Source of the DNA: Ruminococcus sp. CAG:563
GTDB lineage: Bacteria; Bacillota; Clostridia; Oscillospirales; Acutalibacteraceae
Direction: 5' to 3'
NCBI GenBank assembly: GCA_000434915.1
Contig: FR882086.1
Coordinates: 162,632 to 200,693 of the forward strand
DNA: 38,062 bases
Numbering within the stretch: the stretch's first letter is position 1; every line of letters begins with the position of its first letter. This document shows, piece after piece, positions 23,841-31,891 of this stretch. The translations under genes and the position numbers were made by a program. The notes below the pieces were generated by a model, which did no database searches, had not been told where the DNA came from, and saw nothing but the letters and a program-made list of their open reading frames with translations.

Positions 23841-25967
23841 GTGAAAAAGAAGATTTTATCCGTTCTTTTGATTGTTGCAATGGTATTCGGCCTTTGTATG
23901 CCGATTTATGCCGCAACAACAATGAAACTGACCGGAGCAACGTATCCGACAACGTTGAAGCAGGGCGATCCTTTTGTAGCAAAGGGCGTTATAACTTCCG
24001 ATTATTATATTCGTAAGGTTGTTATCGGCGTTTACAATTCGAGCGGTGCGGCCGAATTTGATTACACAGGTCTGCCGGGCGAAAAAAGCTATGATATAAA
24101 CAATGTAGATTATCTTTTATCTTTTTCAAAGCTGAAAAACGGTAGCTATACATATAAAATTGTTGCTTCTGATGATAACAGTTCGGATGTAGTTCTTCTC
24201 AACAAGAGCTTTACAGTTACATCGACGGGACAAACAGCAAGCACTTTAAAAATTACAAATGCAAAATATCCGGATACACTTGATGTCGGGGAAGGCTTTT
24301 CCGCAACGGGAATTGTTTCTTCAAACTATAATATAACCAAAATTGTAATCGGTGCATATAAAGCGGACGGCACAAAAGGCTTTGAATATGTTACAAATCC
24401 GAATGCCAAGAGTTACGATGTAAAAGATGCCGATTACAGCCTGCCGTTCTCAAAGCTCAGTGCCGGAAGCTACACTTTCAAAATTGTTGCAAGTGATACT
24501 CAAACCTCTAATGTTGAACTTCTCAGCAAAGCATTCACTGTCGGCACAGTTTCGGCAAGCACGTTGAAAATCACAAATGCAAATTTCCCGACGAAGCTCG
24601 ACGTCGGCGAGGGCTTTTCTGTAACCGGAATCGTTTCTTCGAACTACAGTATTTCAAAAGTTGTAATCGGAGCATACAAGTCCGACGGCACAAAAGGCTT
24701 TGAATACACGGCAACTCCGGGAACAAAAAGCTATGATATCAGTAACGTTGATTATCTTCTCACTTTTTCAAAGCTCGGTGCAGGAACATATACATATAAA
24801 ATTGTTGCAAGCGATTCACAAACAACAAACGTTGTTCTTTTAAATAAATCCTTTACGGTCGGAAGCAGTTCGTCGGTGACAAATGAGCTGAAAAAGGTTA
24901 AATGGGATGTTGCCGATATTTCTTATTGGAACAGCGATTCAATAAGCTCGTGGTCAAAAATAGCGGCGGATTTAGACGCAATTATTCTCCGTATCGGCTT
25001 TTCCTACACGGGAAGCAAAAAAATGGAAGAGGACGAAAGCTTTGCATCATATTATAATAATGCCAAGAAAAATAAAATTCCTGTCGGCGTTTATTATTTC
25101 GCCGCAGCAACAACGGCTAATGAAGCGAGCAAGGAAGCGGATTTTGTAATAAATCTTCTGAAGAAATATAAATGCCAGCTTGAGATGCCCGTTTACTACG
25201 ATCTTGAAACAGAGGATCAGGTGGATTTGACACAGGCGCAATGTACGGCGGTTGCCCGTGCGTTCTGCGATAAGCTGGAGGCTGCCGGGTACTTTGTCGG
25301 AATTTACTGCAACAAGTATTTTGCAAGAGATGAGCTTTATGCTTCAAAGCTTTCGGACTTCCAGTTCTGGATTGCCGAATACAATTCAAGCTGTACTTAC
25401 AACGGCGCTTACGGTATGTGGCAGTATACCGAAACAGGTTGGGTATCGGGTCTTGGCCGCAGATGTGACAAGAATTATTGTTACTATGATTATCCGACTT
25501 ATATCAAGGCGAATGGATTAAATGGGTTCACAAAGCCGCAGCCGGCTGCAAATCCTCAATTCAGCTTAAAAGCGGGTTCGAATCTTTCGTTGAACGAATC
25601 CAAGAAAACAGTTTATTTAAAAAAAGATCCGGAGCTTACGCAGAATCAGTTTGTTTCAAAGTATGTTACTTATAAGGATGTAACTATTAAAGCAACAGGG
25701 CTTGCTTCAGGAGGAAAGGTTGCAACAGGTACAGCGATTTTAGCCACAGGCAACGGAAAAAGCTTTGGCCCATATACAATATGTCTTATCGGAGATATTA
25801 ATTCGGATTCAAAGATTAATTCGGCCGACGCACTTTTGATTCTTCAGCACTCCGTCGGATTAACAACTCTGAAAGGTCATAATTTGACAGCGGCAGATTG
25901 GAACAGCGACGGAAAGGTTAATTCTTCGGATGCACTTGAAGTTTTAAGATTCTCGGTTACAAGGTGA
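23841..25967 (+). CDS. Secreted GH25 muramidase with three repeats and a C-terminal dockerin
   Basis: A 708-residue exported enzyme expected to cut the glycan strands of peptidoglycan. The start is GTG 23841, ten or so bases after AAAAGGAG, and gives a clean signal peptide (KKKILSVLLIVAMVFGLCM, cut near IYA-ATT). Three repeats of about 100 residues follow (about 28-128, 134-233, 240-343), each with STLKITNAxxP, VIGAYKSDG and SYTxKIVASD-like blocks. The GH25 domain spans about 352-563, with the catalytic-type aspartate near WDVADIS, YYDLETED and GMWQYTETGW. A linker leads to a type I dockerin (about 650-706) with two calcium-loop repeats, GDINSDSKINSADALLIL and DWNSDGKVNSSDALEVL. The dockerin implies docking to a cohesin scaffold on the cell surface. 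It overlaps or abuts the next two genes. Confidence 0.95.
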   Translation: MKKKILSVLLIVAMVFGLCMPIYAATTMKLTGATYPTTLKQGDPFVAKGVITSDYYIRKVVIGVYNSSGAAEFDYTGLPGEKSYDINNVDYLLSFSKLKNGSYTYKIVASDDNSSDVVLLNKSFTVTSTGQTASTLKITNAKYPDTLDVGEGFSATGIVSSNYNITKIVIGAYKADGTKGFEYVTNPNAKSYDVKDADYSLPFSKLSAGSYTFKIVASDTQTSNVELLSKAFTVGTVSASTLKITNANFPTKLDVGEGFSVTGIVSSNYSISKVVIGAYKSDGTKGFEYTATPGTKSYDISNVDYLLTFSKLGAGTYTYKIVASDSQTTNVVLLNKSFTVGSSSSVTNELKKVKWDVADISYWNSDSISSWSKIAADLDAIILRIGFSYTGSKKMEEDESFASYYNNAKKNKIPVGVYYFAAATTANEASKEADFVINLLKKYKCQLEMPVYYDLETEDQVDLTQAQCTAVARAFCDKLEAAGYFVGIYCNKYFARDELYASKLSDFQFWIAEYNSSCTYNGAYGMWQYTETGWVSGLGRRCDKNYCYYDYPTYIKANGLNGFTKPQPAANPQFSLKAGSNLSLNESKKTVYLKKDPELTQNQFVSKYVTYKDVTIKATGLASGGKVATGTAILATGNGKSFGPYTICLIGDINSDSKINSADALLILQHSVGLTTLKGHNLTAADWNSDGKVNSSDALEVLRFSVTR

Positions 25968-25971
25968 TTTT

Positions 25972-26673
25972 ATGAAAATTGGAATTTTTACAGACACACA
26001 TTATTGCGACCTCGAATTGCTCGAGCAGGACAGGAAGCCACATTATGCTTACGGTGCGGTTAATCGTGCTTTTGATGATTTTGAGGCACAGGGAGTGCAG
26101 ATTGCCATATGTTTGGGAGATCTTGTTCACTTCCACAACGGTACGGAGGAAAGTCTTCGCCATCTGCGGGAGATTTCCAATTTGATAAACTCTTACGGCA
26201 TTCCGACCTACCATTGCATGGGTAACCATGACAATGAGGTGGTCAGCGCCGAAGACATGGCAAGGATAACAGGATTCCATGTTGCACCGACAACGGTTGA
26301 GGACGATGAGGTCAAACTTATTTTTCTTGATGCTTCATATTCACCGGACGGTAAACCATATGGTCGAGAAGATATTGATTGGACAAAGAGCTATGTTCCG
26401 AAATCCGAGCTTGCTTGGCTTGAAGAACAGCTCAACACGGATAAAAGAAAAATTGTGTTCACCCATCAAAATATAGATACTAATGTTGAGAGCCGTCATA
26501 TCATTTCAAATGCGGACGAGGTGAACGATATACTTGCAAAATACGGTGTTTCGCATGTATATCAGGGCCATTACCATTACGGTGCGGAGAATATCATTAA
26601 CGGTATTCCGTATACAACGCTTCGTGCAATGTGTATCGGTGAGGAAACAAATTATTCTATAGCAGAGGTTTAA
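25972..26673 (+). CDS. Calcineurin-like metallophosphoesterase, cytoplasmic
   Basis: A 233-residue two-metal phosphoesterase. All five motifs are visible: IFTDTHYCD (D-x-H), CLGDLVHFHNG (GD), MGNHDNE (GNHD), VFTHQN (His) and QGHYHYG (GH-x-H). There is no signal peptide. The size and simple core resemble cyclic-nucleotide or small-molecule phosphodiesterases, but the substrate cannot be read. AAGGTGA lies four bases before the ATG, in the end of the muramidase gene, so the two are probably co-transcribed. The TRIC-like gene starts one base after its stop. Confidence 0.93.
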   Translation: MKIGIFTDTHYCDLELLEQDRKPHYAYGAVNRAFDDFEAQGVQIAICLGDLVHFHNGTEESLRHLREISNLINSYGIPTYHCMGNHDNEVVSAEDMARITGFHVAPTTVEDDEVKLIFLDASYSPDGKPYGREDIDWTKSYVPKSELAWLEEQLNTDKRKIVFTHQNIDTNVESRHIISNADEVNDILAKYGVSHVYQGHYHYGAENIINGIPYTTLRAMCIGEETNYSIAEV

Positions 26674-26674
26674 T

Positions 26675-27343
26675 ATGTCGGTTGAGGAGCTTGTACGTTT
26701 TATTTTTGAAATGGTGGGAACGGTTGCTTTTGCGATATCGGGAGCGATGGTTGCCATAAAGAAAAGGGTAGATATTTTCGGCGTTATTGTTCTCAGCGCC
26801 ATGACGGCACTCGGCGGAGGAATTGTCAGAGATATTCTTATTGGCCATTTGCCGCCGACGATGTTCTCGGATTACAGATATGTTATGGTTGCGGTTATTA
26901 CGTCTGTGATTGTTTTTATTGTGGCATATATTTTCCGAGAATCGTATAAAAAAAGCGAAAAGACGGTCGATGAGGTCAATAATATTTTTGATGCGCTCGG
27001 TCTCGGAGTTTTCACGGTCATGGGTGCAAAGGTTGCTATTGAATCGGGCTTCACGGTCAATGGAATTCTTGTTGTCTGTCTTGCCGTTGTAACAGGTGTC
27101 GGCGGCGGACTGATTCGTGACGTTATGCTCATGGAGATTCCTTTTGTGCTAAAGAAAAGAATATACGCCGTCGCCTCAATTATCGGCGGAACAGCGTATC
27201 ATTTGATGTATATTCACAATGTAAATGTTAGGTTGGCGTCGGTTATTGCCGTGCTGATTGTTTTCTCAGTCAGAATTTTTGCAACAGCGTTTAAACTGGA
27301 TTTGCCGAAGGTGAGATTCCCAAAGGAAGAAAAGTCTGTATAA
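26675..27343 (+). CDS. TRIC-type (UPF0126/YicG) membrane channel
   Basis: A 222-residue integral membrane protein with about seven helices, made of two similar halves. The duplicated signature appears as MTALGGGIVRDIL and VTGVGGGLIRDVM, where the glycine triplets bend the pore helices. Prokaryotic TRIC homologues form trimeric cation channels; some bacterial relatives have been linked to glycine uptake. AGAGG precedes the ATG and the gap from the phosphoesterase is one base, so they are an operon. The C-terminus is lysine-rich and cytoplasmic. Confidence 0.92.
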   Translation: MSVEELVRFIFEMVGTVAFAISGAMVAIKKRVDIFGVIVLSAMTALGGGIVRDILIGHLPPTMFSDYRYVMVAVITSVIVFIVAYIFRESYKKSEKTVDEVNNIFDALGLGVFTVMGAKVAIESGFTVNGILVVCLAVVTGVGGGLIRDVMLMEIPFVLKKRIYAVASIIGGTAYHLMYIHNVNVRLASVIAVLIVFSVRIFATAFKLDLPKVRFPKEEKSV

Positions 27344-27353
27344 TCGAATACAT

Positions 27354-27388
27354 AAAAATGACCTCCTCGTTCAAGAGGAGGTCTTATT
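27354..27388. terminator. Bidirectional intrinsic terminator
   Basis: GACCTCCTC (27360-27368) pairs perfectly with GAGGAGGTC (27375-27383) around a six-base loop. A T-rich run follows on both strands (stronger on the minus strand), serving the convergent TRIC and phosphatase genes. Confidence 0.9.
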
Positions 27389-27398
27389 ATATCCGGTC

Positions 27399-28889
27399 TT
27401 ATTTTTTGAATGCGTTTTTAATTACCTTTGGGAGAAGAACGAAGAGATACTTAACAAGCATATCGACGATAGCCTTTACAAAGTTTGTAATGTACGCGCT
27501 GATGTTTGAAACGTTATCGGTCGGAAGATCCTGATAATCTTCTGCCGGCTTGTTCTGTCCCACGTCCTTCTTAATAGCGTACTTATCAATAAGAGTGATC
27601 TCTTGAGTTTTGTCATCAACAAGGTAGGATTTCATAACAAGCTTGCCACCGTCAATTTCTGTTGTCATGAAGCAGCCGCCCAAATCTCTTGTTGAAAGGC
27701 GGAAATCGCAGCAGCCCGGGATAGGATCAATAGCATCATATACTCTGTATCTCTTTGTGCCCGCCGTAGCCGGAACAATGTGAACGGAGCCCTCGGGATT
27801 GAGAGCAAATGTTGTTTCTTCGCCGTTGAACATTTCTGTTACATACTGAACGTTATCAACAACCTTATCGCCCTTAACCTGCTTTGATCTGTAGTAAACA
27901 TGGTCGTGACCTGCCTCTACTACGTCGATATCAAGCTCGTCAAAGAGCGGAATAAGAACATCTCTCATTATAATCGCATCAGGCTTGTTGATATTCTTGC
28001 CCTCGGAGTATGAAGCTCTGTGCATGAGAACGATTTTCCAGTCCGCATCGGTCTTGCTCATGTCATTAACAAGCCAGTTTCTCTGAGACTGTGTCATCGG
28101 ATACATGTCGTTTGTGTTGATAACAGCAAAATGAGCGTTGCCGTAATCGAATGAGTAGTAAACGCCGTTAACCCAGTTTGTGTTGGACTTGGTGTTCGGG
28201 TTGCCAAGGTTAAACATGGAGTTGAAAACGTTGATGTTAAGCTTGTTTGTGATGTTACCGTCGTGGTTACCTGCAACGGGAGCGATTGTGGTGTTCATGT
28301 TTGCAAATGCAAAGTTCTTGAAGTACCAGTTCCACTCGTCGTTTGTATCGTCGTTAACAAAGTCACCGAGGTTTATCATGAACTCATAGTTCGGAAGAGT
28401 TTTAACAGCACCGTGCATTGTTTCAGCGGCATGCGCAAAGTTCTCGTCGCTGCTTGCCTGAACGTCGGCAATGGAAATGAAGGAGAATTTGCTGTCGCCG
28501 TCATCTGTTTTGAATGTGCCGTCACCGCTCCAAAGGTTGAGAGATCTGTCTCCTACACGGTATGTATAGCTTGTGCCCGGCTCAAGATTGTCAACGGTAA
28601 CCTTATGACAATAGAGGTCACGGAACTTGTAGATGTTGCCTGCCGAATACTCTGTTGCATTTGCATAGCTGCCGTTAAAATCAGAAGTCTTAATGATTTG
28701 AACATCGCTTCTTGTATAGGTCTCGGTGTACCAGCAGAAGCCTCTTGAAGTTTGAGAATCGCCGTTGAAAGCACAGCTGACTCTCGTTACCGTATCTGTT
28801 GTTTCTGCCGATGATGCTATTGCCGAACAGCCGAAGATCATGCAGATACAAAGAATTACGGAAATAATTTTTGTAGAAATCTTTTTCAT
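27399..28889 (-). CDS. Secreted purple-acid-phosphatase-like metallophosphoesterase
   Basis: A 496-residue exported phosphatase. The signal peptide is MKKISTKIISVILCICMIFG with a cut near ASS-AET. An N-terminal fibronectin-like domain (about 35-130) holds SRGFCWYTETYT and LEPGTSYTYRVGD, the usual purple acid phosphatase N-domain pattern. The catalytic domain follows: SIADVQASS (D-x-Q, common in bacterial members in place of D-x-H), INLGDFVND, VAGNHDGN, LMHRASY and EAGHDHVYYRS. The C-terminus is a hydrophobic, then basic helix (AIVDMLVKYLFVLLPKVI to NAFKK) that may keep the enzyme at the membrane. GGGAGG lies upstream of the ATG. Monocistronic, with its own strong promoter. Confidence 0.92.
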   Translation of the reverse strand: MKKISTKIISVILCICMIFGCSAIASSAETTDTVTRVSCAFNGDSQTSRGFCWYTETYTRSDVQIIKTSDFNGSYANATEYSAGNIYKFRDLYCHKVTVDNLEPGTSYTYRVGDRSLNLWSGDGTFKTDDGDSKFSFISIADVQASSDENFAHAAETMHGAVKTLPNYEFMINLGDFVNDDTNDEWNWYFKNFAFANMNTTIAPVAGNHDGNITNKLNINVFNSMFNLGNPNTKSNTNWVNGVYYSFDYGNAHFAVINTNDMYPMTQSQRNWLVNDMSKTDADWKIVLMHRASYSEGKNINKPDAIIMRDVLIPLFDELDIDVVEAGHDHVYYRSKQVKGDKVVDNVQYVTEMFNGEETTFALNPEGSVHIVPATAGTKRYRVYDAIDPIPGCCDFRLSTRDLGGCFMTTEIDGGKLVMKSYLVDDKTQEITLIDKYAIKKDVGQNKPAEDYQDLPTDNVSNISAYITNFVKAIVDMLVKYLFVLLPKVIKNAFKK

Positions 28890-28945
28890 AAAAAACCTCC
28901 CGTGAGTGTTATATTGTCGGGAACAATGTCCCTATTATTAGTTAA

Positions 28946-28974
28946 ATTATACAACAAAAAAACGATTCAGTCAA
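28946..28974 (-). promoter_or_regulatory. Promoter of the purple-acid-phosphatase-like gene
   Basis: Minus-strand TTGACT (28969-28974), 17 bases, perfect TATAAT (28946-28951). An imperfect GGGACA/TGTTCCC palindrome lies in the leader just downstream. Confidence 0.78.
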
Positions 28975-29010
28975 CGTACAAAATCGGCACCTTTTTTTGT
29001 GTAAAACGCT

Positions 29011-29046
29011 CATAAAACCCGACACAATCGTTTGACCGTGTCGGGT
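29011..29046 (-). terminator. Intrinsic terminator after the PAP2 gene
   Basis: ACCCGACAC (29038-29046 on the minus strand) pairs with GTGTCGGGT (29017-29025), followed by TTTATG. The T-tract is short but the stem is perfect. Confidence 0.75.
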
Positions 29047-29058
29047 GAAGCTTTAATG

Positions 29059-29715
29059 TTATGCTTTCTTTTTAGAAAGATTTGCAAAGCTGAAATTGAT
29101 ATATGCTTTGTTGAGCTTGTGCTCGTCGTGCTTATAGAACCAGTTTACAAGCAGGCCGCCGATAATGCCGCCGATTGCACCGATAATAAGGCCGCCGATA
29201 ACATCGGTCGGGTAGTGAACGCAAAGATAAATTCTCGACATTCCCATGAGAACAGCAAATAAAAATGCTACCCAGCTGACCTTTTTATTCGTTACGCAGA
29301 AAAGACCTGTTACCATTGCCATTGCCGAGGTTGTGTGACCCGACGGGAACGAACGGTCGCTTTCAACCTGTGCTCCTGCGTTCAGCCACCATTGATAAAC
29401 GGGGCTGTCAAGATGAGTGTACGGTCTCGGACGAGAGACAAGCGGTTTGATTGTCAGGTTGGTGAAAAGTGCTCCGACAATGATACCGGCAAGCATTGCC
29501 GAGCCTGCCTTTCTCGTCTTCTTGAAAAGCATGAGAACGAGTGAAATGATAATCAGCGCAATTCCGTCGTGTCCGAGCGTTGTGATCGCATTAAAAAAGA
29601 CATCAAGAAATCCGCCGGCCGCACTGTCGTGCAATCTGTGAAAGAAATCAAAGATTGCAAGATCAAAGTCGGCAAAGGTTGAGTTGAGCCAAGAGGCAAC
29701 TGCCGTTACTTCCAT
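29059..29715 (-). CDS. PAP2-family membrane phosphatase
   Basis: A 218-residue integral membrane lipid phosphatase, probably acting on undecaprenyl pyrophosphate or phosphatidic acid-type substrates on the outer face. The three catalytic motifs are complete: KPLVSRPRP (K-x6-RP), PSGHTTS (PSGH) and SRIYLCVHYPTDVIGG (SR-x5-H-x3-D). About five to six helices surround them, and a glycine-rich helix (GGLIIGAIGGIIGGLL) precedes a basic C-terminal tail. ATG 29715 was chosen because GGAGG lies eight bases upstream; the longer frame uses a TTG overlapping that site. A TTGATT/TAATAT pair with 17-base spacing upstream may be the promoter. Confidence 0.94.
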   Translation of the reverse strand: MEVTAVASWLNSTFADFDLAIFDFFHRLHDSAAGGFLDVFFNAITTLGHDGIALIIISLVLMLFKKTRKAGSAMLAGIIVGALFTNLTIKPLVSRPRPYTHLDSPVYQWWLNAGAQVESDRSFPSGHTTSAMAMVTGLFCVTNKKVSWVAFLFAVLMGMSRIYLCVHYPTDVIGGLIIGAIGGIIGGLLVNWFYKHDEHKLNKAYINFSFANLSKKKA

Positions 29716-29779
29716 TTTTTTAACCTCCAAAAATTTTTATGATTAATATTAGCATTTTTTATGGAATAAATCAATGACC

Positions 29780-29808
29780 TTGTAAAAGAATTTATCTTTT
29801 GTTATAAT
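29780..29808 (+). promoter_or_regulatory. Promoter of the secreted hydrolase-like gene
   Basis: TTGTAA (29780-29785), 17 bases, perfect TATAAT (29803-29808). Start expected near 29815. Confidence 0.7.
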
Positions 29809-29850
29809 TATCTTACATTTATTCTGCAATTTGAACGGGAGGGTTTAATA

Positions 29851-31830
29851 ATGACTTTCATAACGAGAATTTTTTCTGCCGTCATGGCGATGATTATGGC
29901 ACTTGTTCCCTTGAACGGAGCCGTTATAAAAACCTCGAATACTTCTGCTTCGGACAATTACCCATATACGCTTGAGGATATGTCCGTTGTTTACGACAAT
30001 GTTGACGAAAACGGCAATTATTATCCGCTCGTCGTTGTGCCCGGTATCTCCCATTCGATAACCTATGTTGTTGACAAGGATTACAACAGCTCAGATGCCG
30101 AGGATCCGTCTCGTCCGCCGATAAAAAAGGACGCCTTCGGCAATGACCTTCAGAGCGGAACCGTTATTTTTGATGTTCCGGAGATACTCAAAGCTGTTGC
30201 ACTTCATCTTATAGCTCCGCTGGTTAAATCTGTCATTGCTCAAAAGGACTGCGGACTCGTTGACGCAATCGGAAAGGTTGCCGATACTGCTTTTTCGGCA
30301 CAGAAAACCTTGCCCGACGGAACCTTTGCAAACAATGAAATCGGTCTTCTTGAATTTAACGGGTCATTTGCCGATTTTGCAACCCCGGCCGATGCCGAAA
30401 CGCAGAGTTATATGCAATATCAGTGTGACTATCTTTATAGAATTCTTCCGCTTCGTGCCATTTCGGATATAATAGGCGAAGAAAACCTTTTCTTCTTCAC
30501 TTTTTCGCTTTTTGCAGACCCAATGTCCTCAGCTCAGCGTCTCGACCGGTACATAGATACGGTGCTTCAAAAGACGGGGGCCAAGAAGGTTAATCTTCTT
30601 CCGATAAGTCTCGGCGGAACGATTTTTACGGCGTTCTGTGACCGATATACCGACACCGACAAGGTTAATACAATAGTTAATGTCGTCCCTGTTCTCAACG
30701 GAACGCAGTCGGTCACCGATATGTTTAACCGTGATTTTGATGTTTCGGCGGAGTTTTGGTACAACGAGGGAATTCCGATGATGATTTCCGAATTTACGGA
30801 GTATGGTGAGATTATCGGTCATGCCGTTAATCTAATGCTTCGTGCTCTTCCGGCCGAGGTCAACGCCGCAATGCTGACGAAGATTTATGACACTCTTTTA
30901 AATAATCTTTTTGTCAACACGCCGCAGATTTGGGCGATGGTTACAAAGGAGGCTTATCCCGAGCTTGCCGAAAAATATCTCAGAGACGAGGAGCATGTTC
31001 CTGTCAGAGAAAAAACAGATGCATTCTATCGGGCACAGCTCAACCTTGCCGATAATATAAAAACAATGACGGCAAACGGAATTCGGATAAACATACTTTC
31101 CGGCTATGGACTTCACACGGGTGACGCACGATATAATTTCTTCCATGTCACTGCGAACGCAGATAAGGTAAACGGAGACGGCGTTATCAATGTTGAATCA
31201 ACCGCTCTCGGCACAACGGCGGCTTTGCCCGGCGAAAAGCTCACCGAGGGAGGCAGACTTTCGCCTGACGGTGAGATTGACGCTTCAACGGGCGTTCTCC
31301 CCGACAACACATGGTATTTCTACAATATGCACCATGAGGACGCCGCGAATAATTCACCTGTTATCAATCTTGCTGTTGCTCTGATGTATTCGCATGATGT
31401 TGAAAATGTTAACTCAAAGCCTGAAAAATACCCGCAGTTTAACGGCAATTCCGACAACTGGTTTATTCGCCGCTGGAGATACAGAGATATGAAAAACCTT
31501 TATGCCGATTATCAGGCAGGCAAGCTTGATTGGCCGCAGGAAACCGTTGACGAATGTAAGGCGATAATGTATGACTGCGAGCGTGTGATGCGAGCGACGA
31601 TTGCCGATGCGGAATTCTGCAAGGAGACGACGAAAAGAGTCAATGATTTCTGTGCAAAGCAGGGCAAGATAAGTGAAGAAAACGCAAAGCTGCTTACGCA
31701 GAAACAGCTCAATGAGCTGCCCGAGTGGGCAAAGGTTTTGACGAAGATAATAACCTTTGTCGACGACACCGTTTTCAAAATTTACGGCGACAAAGCGTAT
31801 TCGGAATTTTGGAAAGCTTTCTGTAAATAA
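29851..31830 (+). CDS. Secreted alpha/beta-hydrolase-like protein (LCAT/lipase-like)
   Basis: A 659-residue exported protein. Its signal segment is MTFITRIFSAVMAMIMALV. The early LVVVPGISHS resembles the oxyanion strand and loop of lipases, and VNLLPISLGGTIF contains a nucleophile-elbow-like serine (S253) with P-I-S-L-G in place of the usual G-x-S-x-G. Candidate acid and histidine residues lie further on (for example near NMHHEDAANN), but I cannot assign them firmly. The C-terminal 130 residues are helical and charged. It resembles lecithin:cholesterol-acyltransferase-type esterases in layout. No anchor, dockerin or LPXTG motif is seen. GGGAGG precedes the ATG; monocistronic. Confidence 0.8.
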   Translation: MTFITRIFSAVMAMIMALVPLNGAVIKTSNTSASDNYPYTLEDMSVVYDNVDENGNYYPLVVVPGISHSITYVVDKDYNSSDAEDPSRPPIKKDAFGNDLQSGTVIFDVPEILKAVALHLIAPLVKSVIAQKDCGLVDAIGKVADTAFSAQKTLPDGTFANNEIGLLEFNGSFADFATPADAETQSYMQYQCDYLYRILPLRAISDIIGEENLFFFTFSLFADPMSSAQRLDRYIDTVLQKTGAKKVNLLPISLGGTIFTAFCDRYTDTDKVNTIVNVVPVLNGTQSVTDMFNRDFDVSAEFWYNEGIPMMISEFTEYGEIIGHAVNLMLRALPAEVNAAMLTKIYDTLLNNLFVNTPQIWAMVTKEAYPELAEKYLRDEEHVPVREKTDAFYRAQLNLADNIKTMTANGIRINILSGYGLHTGDARYNFFHVTANADKVNGDGVINVESTALGTTAALPGEKLTEGGRLSPDGEIDASTGVLPDNTWYFYNMHHEDAANNSPVINLAVALMYSHDVENVNSKPEKYPQFNGNSDNWFIRRWRYRDMKNLYADYQAGKLDWPQETVDECKAIMYDCERVMRATIADAEFCKETTKRVNDFCAKQGKISEENAKLLTQKQLNELPEWAKVLTKIITFVDDTVFKIYGDKAYSEFWKAFCK

Positions 31831-31841
31831 TTAAATAAAAC

Positions 31842-31889
31842 ATCAGGCTGCACCGAAGCGATTGCTTTGATACAGCCTGATATTTTTTG
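31842..31889. terminator. Bidirectional intrinsic terminator
   Basis: ATCAGGCTG (31842-31850) pairs with CAGCCTGAT (31873-31881), with an inner CGAAGC/GCTTTG pairing, followed by TTTTTT on the plus strand and a T-rich run on the minus. It separates the convergent hydrolase and ATPase genes. Confidence 0.88.
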
Positions 31890-31891
31890 GA

